Assembly (NCBI RefSeq): GCF_963662255.1
Contig: NC_085059.1
Coordinates: 15,719,234 to 15,783,233 of the forward strand
DNA from: Cinclus cinclus
Taxonomy: Eukaryota > Chordata > Aves > Passeriformes > Cinclidae
Reading direction: 5' to 3'
DNA length: 64,000 nucleotides
Of the stretch, positions 1-19,720 are shown in pieces; the stretch's first letter is position 1; each line of letters opens with the position of its first letter. The translations under genes were made by a program, and so were the position numbers. A model generated the notes under the pieces. The model worked only from the letters and a program-made list of their open reading frames with translations. It had not been told where the DNA came from and did no database searches.

Positions 1-3000
1 TCACCTCTGTCTGCTCTCCTGATCCTGACTAATGCAGAGCCCGTAATGATGATGATGAAAGGCCCTGATAAGTCTGCCATCTCCTTGAGTGTGATGTGAT
101 GCTCCTGCTGCTGTTAAAGACAGAGCAGGAGCACTCGACAAGACTCGAGCAAAGCTCTCTGAAAGCCCCTCCCAATCCCTCCCAGGCTGACAGGCATTTG
201 AGCAAAGTCCTGTGCTTTTTTCCCCTCTTGCAAGGATTTTCCCTGTGGAGTTGCTCAGTGACGATCCTTTTCACTGTTATGAGAATGGGTAGCAGGAGAA
301 AAGGGATGTTTTTATTCCTGAGTGATTTGTAGACCTTTCAAATGAAGCTAATGCTGGGCATCCCAGAGCTATTGGCTGTGCTCTGGCTGTGCTCAGGTAA
401 CTGAGCTGGAATCAGCTCCCAGGCTGGAGAGTTCTCTTCTGGCACTCTTGCACAGTTCTCCAAACCAGCCAGAGTCCATGCAAGCACATGTGGTGTAAAT
501 GCTCAAAGATTCACGTCCTGTTTTGCAAGGAGCAGCAGCTGACCCTTCTCTTTCATATCTTCCCTAAAGCTGGAAGTTCCAAATCCTTTAACTCTTTAAC
601 CATCTCATTGCAGCCTAGACTAGGAAAATTTGAATGGATCAACCCCAACATTAGCCCATTTCTAATTAGCCTCGTTGCCATAGTGACTTGGAGGGGTTTA
701 TTAGCATCAGCATGGCAAACCGATGGAACTCTATAACTTCTTTTGCAGCTGGAGAATGTAAAAAGTGAATCTCTGCATGGAATCATGCTTGCAGGGCTGA
801 AATTCAAATCACAGGCATTGTGTGCTCAGGAAAATGACTGTCACTCCTCACACAGAGTGTTTCACTTTAGCAGGAAGCAGGGGGTGCAAAGAGAGGTTGT
901 TTTTCCGCTTTTCTTTTTCTATCTGAGTCTTTAAGATGAACATTAAAATGCAAAGGAAATAAAGAAATTCAGATACTTTATTTAAACTAGAAAAAAAAAA
1001 AGACTAGAGGAGTAACCAACCCTGAAGCAGTCAATACTGGATGTGGACTCTGCCTCCTTTGTTTTCATATACCAAAGAGCCAGGATATTCCCAAAGACTT
1101 TCTTGTGAGGAGCACAGAAATGTGCAGAAAGTGGCTTCCATCCCTTTATTGATATTTCCTTTTTACTACAAGGAGTTGAAATGTGTGTATTTTTGATCCT
1201 GAATGTTGTCATGGTTACAGGACTATTCGGATGCTGCTTCTTGCACCCCACAAAGGCTTCTGTGCTCTGTGTGTGGTGGGGATGGTGGGGAGCAGCCTGA
1301 CCACCCAGCTCACCACAGAGTGGGAATTCCTTGGGAAGGATTTCAGTCACAGGAAGAGGGATGGGAAGGGTGTGATCACACTCCTACCACTCTCGAATGC
1401 CTACAAGGTAATGCCCACTCCCCTGGTGTATATAGCCTTGCACATTTCTGCCTAAACCACTCTTTCCCTTTGTGGTTTGATTAAAAATCTTGTTCCTATG
1501 GATTTTGGGACCAAGACCTTTTTTTTTTTCTCAGCATAGACTTAATTTTAAACTGTAATCCACAGCATTGCCCTAAGCAAAGCCTCATGAAGGAGAAAAC
1601 ACTGATGTCCATAATCTCAGTTCTGTTTGTGTTTCTCATGGAGAACCTCAAATCTGCTTGCAAGATCATGTGGTAGACATGCTGTAGAAGCTGTTGGCTT
1701 TTCACTCAAAAATAGCAAATGAAATATTTTTTGTCTGAACCCCTCCCTACACTTCTTGTTTTTAAGATTTTTAGCCAGAGGTTTTTCAGATTTCCAAACC
1801 TGTCTTATGGAAAAAGAAACAGTAGGGAAAAAATAATTTCCGTGAAATGCAGGCAGGCAGAAAACACCAATTTTCTGAGAGAATTTTTCAGTGAAAGGTT
1901 GTAATTTGTTGTCAAAGGCATCCTATTCTTTTACCGACTATATCAAATGCCATGTCTTAGGTCTTGCAGCACTTTACCCCCACTCTCAGTGCAAATGGAG
2001 ACTCATAAGATATTACACTTTTTGTTTGTTTATTGGATCCTGAAGTGGTTTTAAAGGACCCTTGTGAGCAAAAGACAGCACTGTAGGTTGGAGATAAGCA
2101 GATTTGTGCCTTTTCACACTAAGCTGGTACAATGCCTTGTGCAAATGATTGTCGGAAGTGCTTTCTCTCCTTATACTGTGGACTGTCAAGTTGTTTGGAC
2201 ACAGATGTCTGTACCAAACTCAGGACCCTCTGTGTTCTGCAACATGTTCCTGTTCATAACCTGAAGGGGGAAGCATAAATGAACAGGGGGAAAACAACAT
2301 ACAAGAGTATTTTCTGGAAGCTGAAGTCTGAAACAGTGAGGTTAGCCAGTGAATACACTCATACCATATATTGACTCACCTCTTGAAGTAGGAAAACTGT
2401 GGGTGGAAATGGAGGGGAGCAAGTGAGGTGCCCTGTTTTGATGGACAGGGGCTTAGGTATGAGTGTAAAATCAGGAGATGGCTGCAGTGCCATAGCTGAG
2501 CCTCCCACTCCTAACTCACCTTGCCTAAGGTTACAGGCTTGTCTGAATGCCTGATAATTAACTGGTGCCCAGGTATGAATGGGTCAGATTCCCTCATCAC
2601 CTGCACTGCTTTGATATCGGATGAGAATGGTGTAGGAAAGGGGGACAGTGATTCATCAGAGTCGGTTAAAGAAAAAATCTGAATCTAATCAGGGTTAAAA
2701 TAGCAGATGTCCTGAATTCTTCTCCAAAAGGGGCACTGGGCACATGAAAAATGTTATGTAGGGAAATGGTTTTGCCCTGCCAGGTAATTTTCAGGGACTC
2801 AGGAGCAGCAGGTGAGAAGGTGAGCACTGTTCACTGCCAGGGAACCTTTGCACTCTGGCTCTTCCCATCACAGCTGCAGCCCCAGGCTCAGAAGAGACAA
2901 GAGGAAGCACTCAAGTGGTTTTCTCCACCTGCACATTCTGGGGTGCCCTTGTGGTGGCAGCAGGTTGGCATTTGGCTTTGGATGTCGGGGCTCGGTTTCC

Positions 3001-3129
3001 ATCTCCGTTGCTGCCCAGGCTCTTTGAGCACAGCTGAATTTTGGGCCAGCTGCTCCTCTCCTGGAGCTGCCTGCGTGCACCTTCCCATGTGAAAGGTGTT
3101 GAGTGAAAGGTGTTCTGCTGCAGAGCGCT
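1..3129. other. Upstream flank, no gene recognised
   Basis: No exon, RNA gene or clear transposon is recognised here. Short open frames exist on both strands, but none resembles a known protein. An AATAAA at 958-963 followed 27 bases later by an 11-base A run (991-1001) looks like the tail of an old retroposed transcript and is listed separately. The sequence is otherwise ordinary mixed-composition vertebrate intergenic DNA. Confidence 0.5.
850..1001 (+). repeat. Possible retroposed transcript 3' end
   Basis: AATAAA lies at 958-963 and an uninterrupted A11 tract at 991-1001, the spacing expected of a polyadenylated transcript copied back into the genome. The body upstream is not recognised, no target-site duplication is clear, and the 5' limit given is arbitrary. 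It could equally be a chance A run. Confidence 0.2.
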
Positions 3130-3440
3130 GGTATCAGCACAGGGATCAGAGAGGAGGGCGAGGGGCTGTGAGAGATCCGGCTACTTTCGCAGGTAATTGA
3201 AAGCACGTCAGAAATAGAAGCAGTATTTAAATGGAGAGCCTGTGTGATTCTTCTCCACCCGGTGAGCCTGGGAGTTACAGGAGGCTGTCGCACGGTGGAG
3301 AATTATCAATTCTGATGAGAGACGCTGCCAATTTGAATTGCTGATTTGGAGACCAGCGTAGGAGTGGTGTCCATTAGCTCGTCTCAGGGATTTCCTTTGC
3401 CTGCTCCTGGATTGTCATTAAAGGAAAAAAGCAGCTGAAG
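3130..3440. promoter_or_regulatory. Candidate conserved noncoding block
   Basis: This non-repetitive block lies about 9 kb upstream of the GRIA1 start. It keeps more CpG dinucleotides (for example around 3176, 3187, 3207, 3259, 3288 and 3323) than the flanking DNA, which has lost most of its CpGs. It also has AT-rich, homeobox-type core sequences near 3302 and 3335. Retained CpGs with no open frame suggest constrained regulatory DNA. This is a judgement by eye. Confidence 0.25.
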
Positions 3441-4654
3441 AAAAGTGTGCAGATCTCAGATTCAGGTATAGACCCCCCAAAAGACCTACTGGTTTTTGGT
3501 TTTTTGTATTTTTTTTTTCCTTGAGCTAATCTTATGGTGAAGTGCTGTCAGACCAGCTTGCATTGCTCTGTACATGGGGAAGCAGTACTGGGGACAGCAG
3601 TGTCTGCAACCCACCTCATGGGGAGGCTGTGGCTTGCATGAGGAGCAGGGACCACCTGCTTTATGATCACAGGGTGATCCCCATCTCCATGCTCCCAACA
3701 AATAAGCTGCCATAGGGGGAAAAATAGAAGTTATGCATCATACTGAAAAGCATCAGCCTCAGAGGACTCTTGGGACTCCCTCTGCCAGCAGGAATCTTTT
3801 CCAGTTACCTGAATGGCCCTGCAGGAAGTAACAAGGTCATAAACTCCAGCTGGTGAAGCCACCAAGGCATGTCCTTTGCCTTCCTTCAGGGCTAGCCAAG
3901 CCAACAGCGAGGGGAGCTCCTGCCTGGCTTCCCATCTCTCCAGGGAAGAAGCTGCTTTGTGTGTCCCCTTCCCACCCCTGACAGTGTCACCTGGCTGTGA
4001 AGCTCCTGGGGAAACCATGTGTACATGAACATCACAGTGGAAGCACAAAGCTTTTCCTAAATTAGAAAAAATTATGTATTTCCTCCCGTTGTCTTGTTGT
4101 AAATATACACCTGGCTATGGAGAGTGTCTTTGCACCACTTTTCATGATTCGTGCATGGAAAAGCATCCCTGAAGTGAGTCCATCTCTGCAGTCCTCCAAG
4201 CCCTGTTGCCTGAAGTTGTCAAAACTGCCTGGGGAATTTTTATGTGCAATTCCCATTAATTAAAATTAACAAATACCTGTGGGCATCTAAATAAAAAATT
4301 ACAAATACCAATGGGTATCTAAATCCCTGATGTGATTTTTGAGTACTGAGCCAGCATTCTCTGCCAGGGAGAGAGGTCTGTTCAGTACTGCTCTCTTGAG
4401 TTCATATTTTCCCTTGGGGTTACTTGCACATTCCTGACAAGAGACTGAAGATTTCTCTGCAACAGCCCCCGCTCTTTTATACTGCTGCAGTCATACAAAA
4501 TAAATATGAAGTGAGCTGATTATATTCCTGGAGCTACGAGGTACCGCGTGTCAGATCCAAAGTGAACTGACCTTTCCACTCCCAGGTGGACAGCTCTGAC
4601 CTTTTGTGATGCTGATGAGAATCGTGGAAGAAATAATGATTAGGGGAAAATCAT
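3441..4654. other. Upstream flank, no gene recognised
   Basis: Nothing is recognised apart from a short T-rich stretch near 3493-3520. The open frames here are short and unlike known proteins. The block ends at an assembly gap. Confidence 0.5.
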
Positions 4655-4854
4655 NNNNNNNNNNNNNNNNNNNNNNNNNNNNNNNNNNNNNNNNNNNNNN
4701 NNNNNNNNNNNNNNNNNNNNNNNNNNNNNNNNNNNNNNNNNNNNNNNNNNNNNNNNNNNNNNNNNNNNNNNNNNNNNNNNNNNNNNNNNNNNNNNNNNNN
4801 NNNNNNNNNNNNNNNNNNNNNNNNNNNNNNNNNNNNNNNNNNNNNNNNNNNNNN
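4655..4854. other. Assembly gap of 200 N
   Basis: Exactly 200 consecutive N bases. A round number like this usually marks a gap of unknown or estimated size, so distances across it, including the distance from the left part of the window to GRIA1, are uncertain. Open frames reading through it have no meaning. Confidence 0.99.
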
Positions 4855-6889
4855 TAACATGACTCAGTGAAGTTGCCCAATAGCCCTAGACTGCGTCCAA
4901 AGAAAATGCACATAAATGTGTAAGATCTCTAAAGCAATTACTGTGTCTTTATATTCCTGAAAAGAAAATCTTCTTTGTTTTTTTATATTTTTTGGTGACT
5001 GAAGCTCCTCAGCTCTGATATTTTCCTTTCTCACTAATGATCTGCTTTCTTCTGATTCCCACTCGCTCTAACTGTGTGTGTTGCTACAACAGGTTGCAAA
5101 CTTTGTGGTGCTCCAGGTGACAGGGTGTTTGTGTGCTGTCCTTTCCATCTTGATCAGTTCTTGGGAGTACAAAGGGAGTCTGGCCTTTCATTTGTAACAC
5201 CGCACTGATCTGTGCTTGTGATGTGCAGAGAGCCTCAGGCAAAAACCTTGATGAGTACAGAAAGTCCCTAACATGGGACACCTCCCGAAACACTTGGCAT
5301 AACAGGGCCTGTATCCTTTATCTCTCTCTTCCAGCCTGGAAAATGGGATGATTTTTTAAAAATTACATTATTTTTAGATTATATCCTTAGCTCTCTGCCA
5401 TTCCTGTGGTGTTTAAAGGGTGAAGAGGATAAAATATAAACAACCCACAGATTTTCATGCACTCACTAAGCTTCACAGCCCTTTGTCCAAACAGAGCCTC
5501 TTACCAGTGATGGCTGAGCTGGTGAGTGTGTGCAAAGGCAGTGCCCCTGCACCAGCCCAGAGCACAGGGGACACCAACAGCTGCTGCCCAGTGTCCTGGA
5601 GCTGGCTGTAATGTCCTCTGCCATGGTGACAGACTGGCCATGCCATGGAGGGATTAGAAGTTCTGACAGAAGTGAGAAGCTGGGACACCCCACTGCTAAG
5701 GGCTTCTGCCACATGTTTGTAGGAAATGGTTTGGTAGAACTTGGTGTTTTTGGAGATGTAGAACAGGATCAAAGACACACCCAGTGGAGTCTCTCTGGAC
5801 CAGGCAGTACTTTTACCTCCTGGATCTCTTCCTTCCCCATTCAACTCCTTCCAGCTGAGTGGTGCCAGTCTTTCCATTCTCCTCTCTCCAGCTCCAATGA
5901 TTTCCTGTGTCCCAACCCGAAGCCTTCCTGTTTCTCCTCTGTAGTTTCTCCAAGAATGGATGTGTGGCTGATGTTCTGTTTGTTCAGAAACTCTGCAAAG
6001 CTCAGTTTATTCCTCTTCTTAACTGAAACTAAAAACATTTTGCTTTCACATCCTTTAAGAATTTAAACAACTTTTCATATAAAATTGCATCATGGTATTT
6101 TGTATTGCGATGTGGTTTTTATCTGACATTATTTTGAGGGAGTTCAGATTATTTGTGCAGGGTCCACATGTGCAAAAGCTTTTTGTAGACTTTTCAGAGG
6201 CATTTGTCTCCAGTCAGTTACCCCTTCTTGTGAAATCCAACCCATTTAATACAGACAGACTGCAAATGTGCTGCAGACCATGCTGTGTGTGAGGCTGAGA
6301 CACTCAGAGTAGGATTTTGTGTGATTTGATCCAACACTGAAATTCTCATTTCCCTGTGAGATAGAGCACGGGTAGAAATTAAAGAATGAAGAGAAGCGAT
6401 ATGAATATCTGTATTGATTGCAGAAATTCATGACAGAATAACACTGATAATTCTGATGATTTTTTTAAGTTTTCTTCTTTGTGCACAGACATCCCCCTTC
6501 CCAGCTGGTAGCTGGCAGTCTGCTTGGTAGGATGTGATGCAAGGACTGGAAATTGATGCTTCTTTTCTTGACTCAGACACTCCAGTTCAAAACTTTGAGT
6601 CCTTTGACTATTGGAAGGGCCAGGATCAGCCACCCTAAAGCTCAGCCCACATGTTTGTTTACCTTGTGGGTTAGCAAAGCAGCCTGAGAGCTGCGGAGCC
6701 AGATGGCAATGATGGAATCTTTGTAAGGATGTTTGAATTATGGCAATTGCTGCTGCTGCTGCTTTTTGGTCTGTTGGTTTTTTTTTTGGTTTTTTGGTTT
6801 TTTAATTTCCTAAATCAGCATCCTTTTATCTTCCTCATTTCACGTTTGTTTTCTGCACATCTTGGGTTTGATGCCAGGGATTAAAAATG
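4855..6889. other. Upstream flank, simple repeats only
   Basis: No gene is recognised. A short (TGC)5 run lies at about 6749-6764, followed by a T-rich stretch of GGTTTT-like units at about 6775-6803. The 178-codon open frame at 5530-6066 (+) and the 134-codon frame at 5473-5877 (-) have no recognisable domains and overlap each other on opposite strands, as chance frames do. Confidence 0.5.
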
Positions 6890-7350
6890 AGGGTTGATTC
6901 GTATGTCAATATTAAACTGCATAATCACCTCTATCATTATTTGACTTCATCTGGAGCATTCACAATGTTTTGGGAACTTTGAGTGGAAGAAAACTTTATC
7001 ATGTATATGAACATTTGACTGAATTATTGATAATCAGACTCTCCCATTGAAGTTTCATCCTCTGTGTCTGCCTTTTCACAGTACATAATCTCCTAGCATA
7101 TGTTTTCAACAACATTTTTTAATACTTATAATTTATTTTTGTTTTCCATTCAATGAGAAAATAACATGACAACTGATCTGTGGCAATAAACTGGGGGGGG
7201 ATATTATATTTTCCAACAACCTACTGTAACTTTAATATATTACCAGTAATTTCTGCTTCCTCTGGCGAGGATTAGAGAAACATAAGGTGCTTTAATAACA
7301 AACAGGGATCCACCCACATCTCTGATTTATGTTTATGACTCAGCAAAGAG
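6890..7350. promoter_or_regulatory. AT-rich candidate regulatory block
   Basis: An AT-rich, non-repetitive stretch with several TAAT-type cores and, at 7335-7347, a MARE/AP-1-like site (TGACTCAGCA at 7336-7345). Such sites bind bZIP factors of the AP-1, Maf and NF-E2 groups. The identical 13-mer recurs in intron 2 at 61129-61141. An 8-base G run lies just before 7201. That the block is conserved is a guess from its texture. Confidence 0.25.
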
Positions 7351-7949
7351 CGTAAACTGAGACTAGGGCACAGAGTGATTCTATAAGTAGTTCTAAATCA
7401 ACCATTCACCAGGAGGGGGGAAAAAAAAGTGTGCTAGCAGCCTTCCATGTATGAGGAAGAGAGTGGGTTTGGGGTTGCAGATGGTAAAGTTTCCTTTCCA
7501 GGGAGTCAGTAAAGAGGTCATCTGGGATTCAACACAGAGAGATTTGAGGTGTTTTCATGAGTGCTCATGGAGATATTTACTCATGCAGGGCTGGTTGCAC
7601 CACTGTCTATGAGAACAGCCCCTGGGTGAGCACTGCAGGTCCAGTTTGTTGGACACAAACTCACCCTCAACAGGTCAGTTGGATGGTGGGACAAACAACT
7701 TTAGCAAAACAAAGTTGCAGATCTGAATTTGTAGCATATTCAGCTTGGACTTAATCTACAGATCATTGCATTACCTGACTCCAAGGAAGCCCCTGCCCTG
7801 TAGAGTCAAAACCCATCACCCAGCTGTGTTGGGTGGCACTGGAGCCCCCAGCCCTCCCCAGACTGATCTAGCCCAGGGTTGCTCCCAAGGCACAGCTCCC
7901 TTTGCCAGCTGCTGCTCATGAATTTCCAGCTGAAGGGTGCACAGTGTTT
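7351..7949. other. Upstream flank, nothing recognised
   Basis: No gene, RNA or named repeat is recognised in this stretch. Confidence 0.5.
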
Positions 7950-8180
7950 GCAGTGACACTCTGATTGACAGGTTTATCTTCCAGTCCATTTACTTACTTA
8001 ATTATCCCAGAGCGAGCAAGAAATTCTCATAAATATGGTAATAGGCCAATCATTATGACAACGGAAGCACATTCTGCTACAGTTTGTGGAAAAAAACTAC
8101 TTTCCCCAGTTTCTGTTCATATCAGGTTTTCCCCATCAGGAGGAATCAGTAAATTAATAAACAGTATCTGGTGACTTTAA
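7950..8180. promoter_or_regulatory. Candidate enhancer with PBX-MEIS site
   Basis: A perfect ten-base composite PBX-MEIS site, TGATTGACAG, lies at 7962-7971. Homeodomain proteins of the PBX and MEIS families bind this sequence together. Downstream are an AT-rich homeobox-like TTAATTA near 7998 and a CCAAT-type core near 8045. The block is non-repetitive and about 4.2 kb upstream of GRIA1 exon 1. A ten-mer like this is expected by chance only about once per half megabase, but activity is inferred. Confidence 0.35.
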
Positions 8181-10019
8181 AACATCATCCCCCACATGTG
8201 TGGCATCAGGCAGGACCTGCTTGGAGCTGTCATCATCTCAAGAGTTGTTCCTGTCCCACATCTTCCCTTTTTAGTACACACTGGAAAAGCTCATATTTCC
8301 CTTAACTTCTCTGAGTTGCTTCTGTGGTGTTAAAGGTTTTCATTTGACTGCTCCAGCTGCTGTGTAAAGGGGAGAGAGTGTATGGGCACCTCAGACCTAA
8401 ATCATTGAAGATGAGGGAAGATTTTTCTACCTGATTCCAAACATTGCTGAGGCTGTTATTGTCAAGGAGATTCTACCAAAAATTATTGGGTGAATAGAGC
8501 TTGTAAATGCTGGTTTTCAGTGTAAATAATACTTTCCAGGTTTAAGGATTGAAGCAAATGCCTGATGTTCAAATTCTGGAGTCTCTCCTCTGAAAGCCTG
8601 TGCTACAATCATTCCTTGAGCAGTAGATTATACAAAACAGCAAAATTGAGGTGACCAAGGGAGGCAGAGAAATATGTTGTCACCCCATCAGCATTCATTT
8701 ATGCCAAGGCTCTTCAAAACCATACGAGACTCTGTATTGTATTGGAGTTTATTTAAATTAATCACTATAATTACGTTCTTGGTCTTTATAAAATGCCTCC
8801 TATAGAGATTTTCCAGCTAGGAAATAAAAGGAATTTCGGAAATCATTGTTTCAATAGCTTCTTTAAAGACATTCAGGAGCATCATGTAAAACACAGTGGG
8901 CACAGGGGGAAATAATTCTGCTGGGAGGTCGGACGGATGCTGAGTTCTGTAGATTTCCTCATTTTTCAAGGCTGGAGGCTTCTGCATGTGAATGAGTCCT
9001 TTGTTTTTTCAAGACTTCTGGTACAGAAATGTATCTGCTGCAACAAGCCTTGATTTCCCATCCTGGAAACAAAAGCACTGATAGCAAGGGCAGAGCAAAC
9101 TGCCCGGGTGGACAACTGCACACCACACAAAGCAGAGCAAAGGGGAAGGCAGCAGACATCCTTCTCAGAGCCAAACTTCTCTTGCTCCAAGCAAAACCTT
9201 GGAGCAGAAATGGGTGAGGGTAAAGGTTCTTGCCCAGTGCAGCAAGGTCAGCTGCAGACAGAACACAAGGGGAACAGCAGCTCTGGCATTACCATTTTAT
9301 TATTCTCGTGTCTGGAAAAGACCTAAAGTGAATAAGCTACATTCTTTCAAAATGCCTTTTTTTAACATTTCTTAAATTTGACAACTTTTTTTTTTTTTAC
9401 CAGTATTTACCCAATTCTTCACAACTTGCATGAATGAATCCCACAAAACCATGTTGGAAGTTCCCTGTTGACCAACAGATGCCTGCCTGTCCCACCTACG
9501 TCATAAGAACCCTGTGAGACAAAATACATGTATTATAAAACTCCATCCCTGATATTTTCAGTTGTTCCTGATTGAGATGGCTCTGTGCAATATGCTTGTA
9601 TTCTGTCTTGCATGATTTTCATTGCTCTCTGAAATCTGAAAGGAGACATAAGCTCCTTCAATTGTTTTCAGGAATCAAGATAATTAATTTGTGTTTTTTT
9701 CAGAAGATTGGTGGATTGATCTGTGTTTCTGTTGTGACTACTCTTGTGAAATTGGAGTTTTATCTATTTCCCAAGACTCAGCTTGTTTTTTAGCCAAAAG
9801 TTCAGACATTATACTGCTTTCATGTTGACTTAAAGAGCCTTCAGAGCACCTAGAGTTAATTCTGAACATCCTTATGCTAACAAACCCTGAATAAAATGTT
9901 GTTATCTGTAGGGAAAACGGAAATGAATACCTTCTTAAAATAATGATCTTATTACTACTTATCTTGTTACACTGTGGTGAGGTTCCCCTTGTTAAGCCAC
10001 CTGCATTTTGAGAGGTTTA
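8181..10019. other. Upstream flank, nothing recognised
   Basis: No gene or named repeat is recognised. There is a T tract near 9386-9399. Short overlapping open frames near 8959-9326 on both strands have no recognisable content. Confidence 0.5.
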
Positions 10020-10320
10020 TAGACAAAAGCAGCATTATTAATTAATGCGACTGTGCAAGCTTTCTGCAAGCTATTATAATATTTTATTGTTATGGCTACT
10101 ATTACTGTTATCAGATAGGCTGTTTGGGAGTTTGGAAAATGTGCTGGCATCTTTCTGTTGCACTGGTTATCCTTCAGTGCCTTTCTTCAGATTATAAATG
10201 CAGCTGTTTCTATTAAATTCTGGATGGAAAGCAAGATCCCATAAAACCTATCAGCAGGTTATTTTAGCCTCAAATCAGTATTGCTTAAATTATACAGGGA
10301 GGGAAATGGAAGTCTGGTGA
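10020..10320. promoter_or_regulatory. AT-rich candidate conserved block 2 kb upstream
   Basis: This non-repetitive AT-rich stretch contains clustered homeobox-type cores (ATTAATTAATG near 10036-10046, several TTAT/ATTA words) and a near-direct repeat of GCAAGCT around 10057 and 10068. It lies about 2 kb upstream of the GRIA1 CpG-rich region. The texture resembles developmental enhancers, but I have no alignment to show conservation. Confidence 0.25.
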
Positions 10321-11929
10321 AGGTTTTCCTATCAACAGCTGATGGGGATTTTTTTGTGCTTGAATGTGACTGTGGGCTGAAGGTCACCCAGGCAGTGCGA
10401 CAGGGTCAGAGCATCCTTTGGCCACCTTTATCTGGTTCCTGAGTGCCTAAATTTCTTCACTAGTGAACCTGGCACTGAGTCATTGCCTGGTCACCAGGGA
10501 AAGGGTGGGTTGGGGCAAGAAAGAATCCATCCTAGAAGGTTATTCCATCAGTTACCATGAGGAAAATGCAAACCTTCTGGGCTCTGTTTTTTGCAGTGTA
10601 GCTCTACGTTCTGTCCTGTAAGAGGCCATCAGGTCCCAGGCATCAGTGCAATTCCTTTCTGATGCAAAGCTATAAGAGTGCAGTTTAGAGACCTCACACT
10701 GACTCTGGCATTGATGTGGGTGTTTCAGTATTTTATCATTCTAGAAGTCACAATGAAATCCATAAAACTGTCTAGGAAGTTATTAAAGATCCAAAACTCT
10801 TTATTTGAAGAGATTAAATGAAGTATAATAAATATAAAGAATAGCGTTATGCCTGCACCGTAAAGTTGTGTCACACCTAGGTCCTGTGGCCAGCAGGGAA
10901 CATTTCTGTGCCACTGCAGATTTTGCAGGTTTGGTCATGTCCCATTTCTGTTATCCCACTCTGCAGTGTGCTCTTCTATCCAATTGGTCCTTATGCAGGA
11001 GCAGCTCTTAACCTTTAAACCTTGGTCTCCACTCTTAGCTGTTCTTCCAGTTTGATCACACACATTTGGAGATGGGGAGAAGACACCAGGGCAAGGGACC
11101 TTACACCTGACCAGGACATGGGGCATCTGAATATTTTCTAATTCTGCCCCAAACATCTCTTTTCTTTCTATTTCCTCTCTGCTATGGACCCCTGGTGTGT
11201 ATCAAGGCTAGAAACAGCAAGGGCAGAATATCTGGGCCTGGACACAGGATTTCGGCTTCTGGCAGGAATGGTCTCAAGTTGGGCTTGGGACTTCAGGGGG
11301 AACGGGTGAATTTTCTCTCCCTTCTGAGGTGACTATAGCTCCGTGTTCACCACAGTTCTTCAAAAATTTCCAAATCCCAGACTATGAGCTGAGTTTTGTT
11401 TGTTCTACCTTTATTTTTCTCTTCCTTTGGTTTTTGGGCAAAGTTGCTTATGGTCAAGCAAGCTCCAGCCTCACTAGAACTGCCATGAAACAGTTTCTGA
11501 AATGGTCCAGGCTAAGATAGCCCCCTAATTTCGGAAGCCTGCCCTGTCTGATGGTGCTGGTGAGTACAGGTTCTTCCATATCAAGTGCAGTGGTGAAAAA
11601 CCTCTTCCATTAACAGTGGGTAGGAAAAATCAATGAGAAAGATGATGGGGGTTTTCCTTTCTTTAATCCTTCAGTATCTCTCGTTTGTTGCTCTGAAATC
11701 CTTCCTTCCAAGGAACATTTGCAGGACCCTCTTTGTTATCCTATTGAGCCAGGCTCCGGAGAGTGGTGGGTTCAAGTCCTGGACCCAGGGGTGAGAGCCC
11801 AGGTTGGGAGGCAATGGATCACAGGTAGATGAGTTTCAGCCCTGTCTCTAGAGGAGTTTGCCACCTACTGATTTCACAGGTTCCTTTGAGCCCCTGCCAA
11901 GAGAAGTTGAGGGGGAAGGCTGGGGTTTA
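10321..11929. other. Promoter-proximal flank, nothing recognised
   Basis: No gene is recognised. A tRNA B-box-like word at 11769-11779 was examined and rejected. The sequence becomes more GC- and CpG-rich from about 11900 towards GRIA1 exon 1. Confidence 0.45.
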
Positions 11930-19439
<7,510 letters not shown>

Positions 19440-19720
19440 TAGTTGTGGGGTTGCTAGACTTGTTTTTATTTTGACAGTGTCAGAAATCTCGTGTAAGTGC
19501 TTCGGGATTTTCTTTCCCTGCAGAACTCAGGATGCTTGCTATGACTATTTAATGTGAGTTAAGCCAACAGAAACATGAATTTAATTATCAGATGCAGTCT
19601 GATTAATACGACACAGGTACTACAAGGAGATAGATCTCCTTGGATTACGTAACGGAAAAAGACGTGATGCAGACAGATGAATCACAGAGCATCAGTTCAC
19701 GCTAGATCAACCTGAGGTTA
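19440..19720. promoter_or_regulatory. Candidate intronic enhancer with palindrome
   Basis: This non-repetitive block keeps several CpGs in an AT-rich setting. A 20-base inverted repeat with 9-base arms and a 2-base centre lies at 19623-19642 (core AAGGAGATAGATCTCCTT). Three bases later is TTACGTAA at 19645-19652, the palindromic target of PAR-bZIP factors (DBP, HLF, TEF) and NFIL3. A CRE-like half site, GACGTGAT, follows near 19661. The tight clustering suggests a regulatory element, possibly clock-linked. No conservation data are available. Confidence 0.35.

Noticed and set aside
11761..11790. tRNA B-box-like word GGTTCAAGTCC at 11769-11779
   Set aside because: The flanking bases do not form a T-arm stem, and no A box or acceptor stem is found at the right distance upstream.
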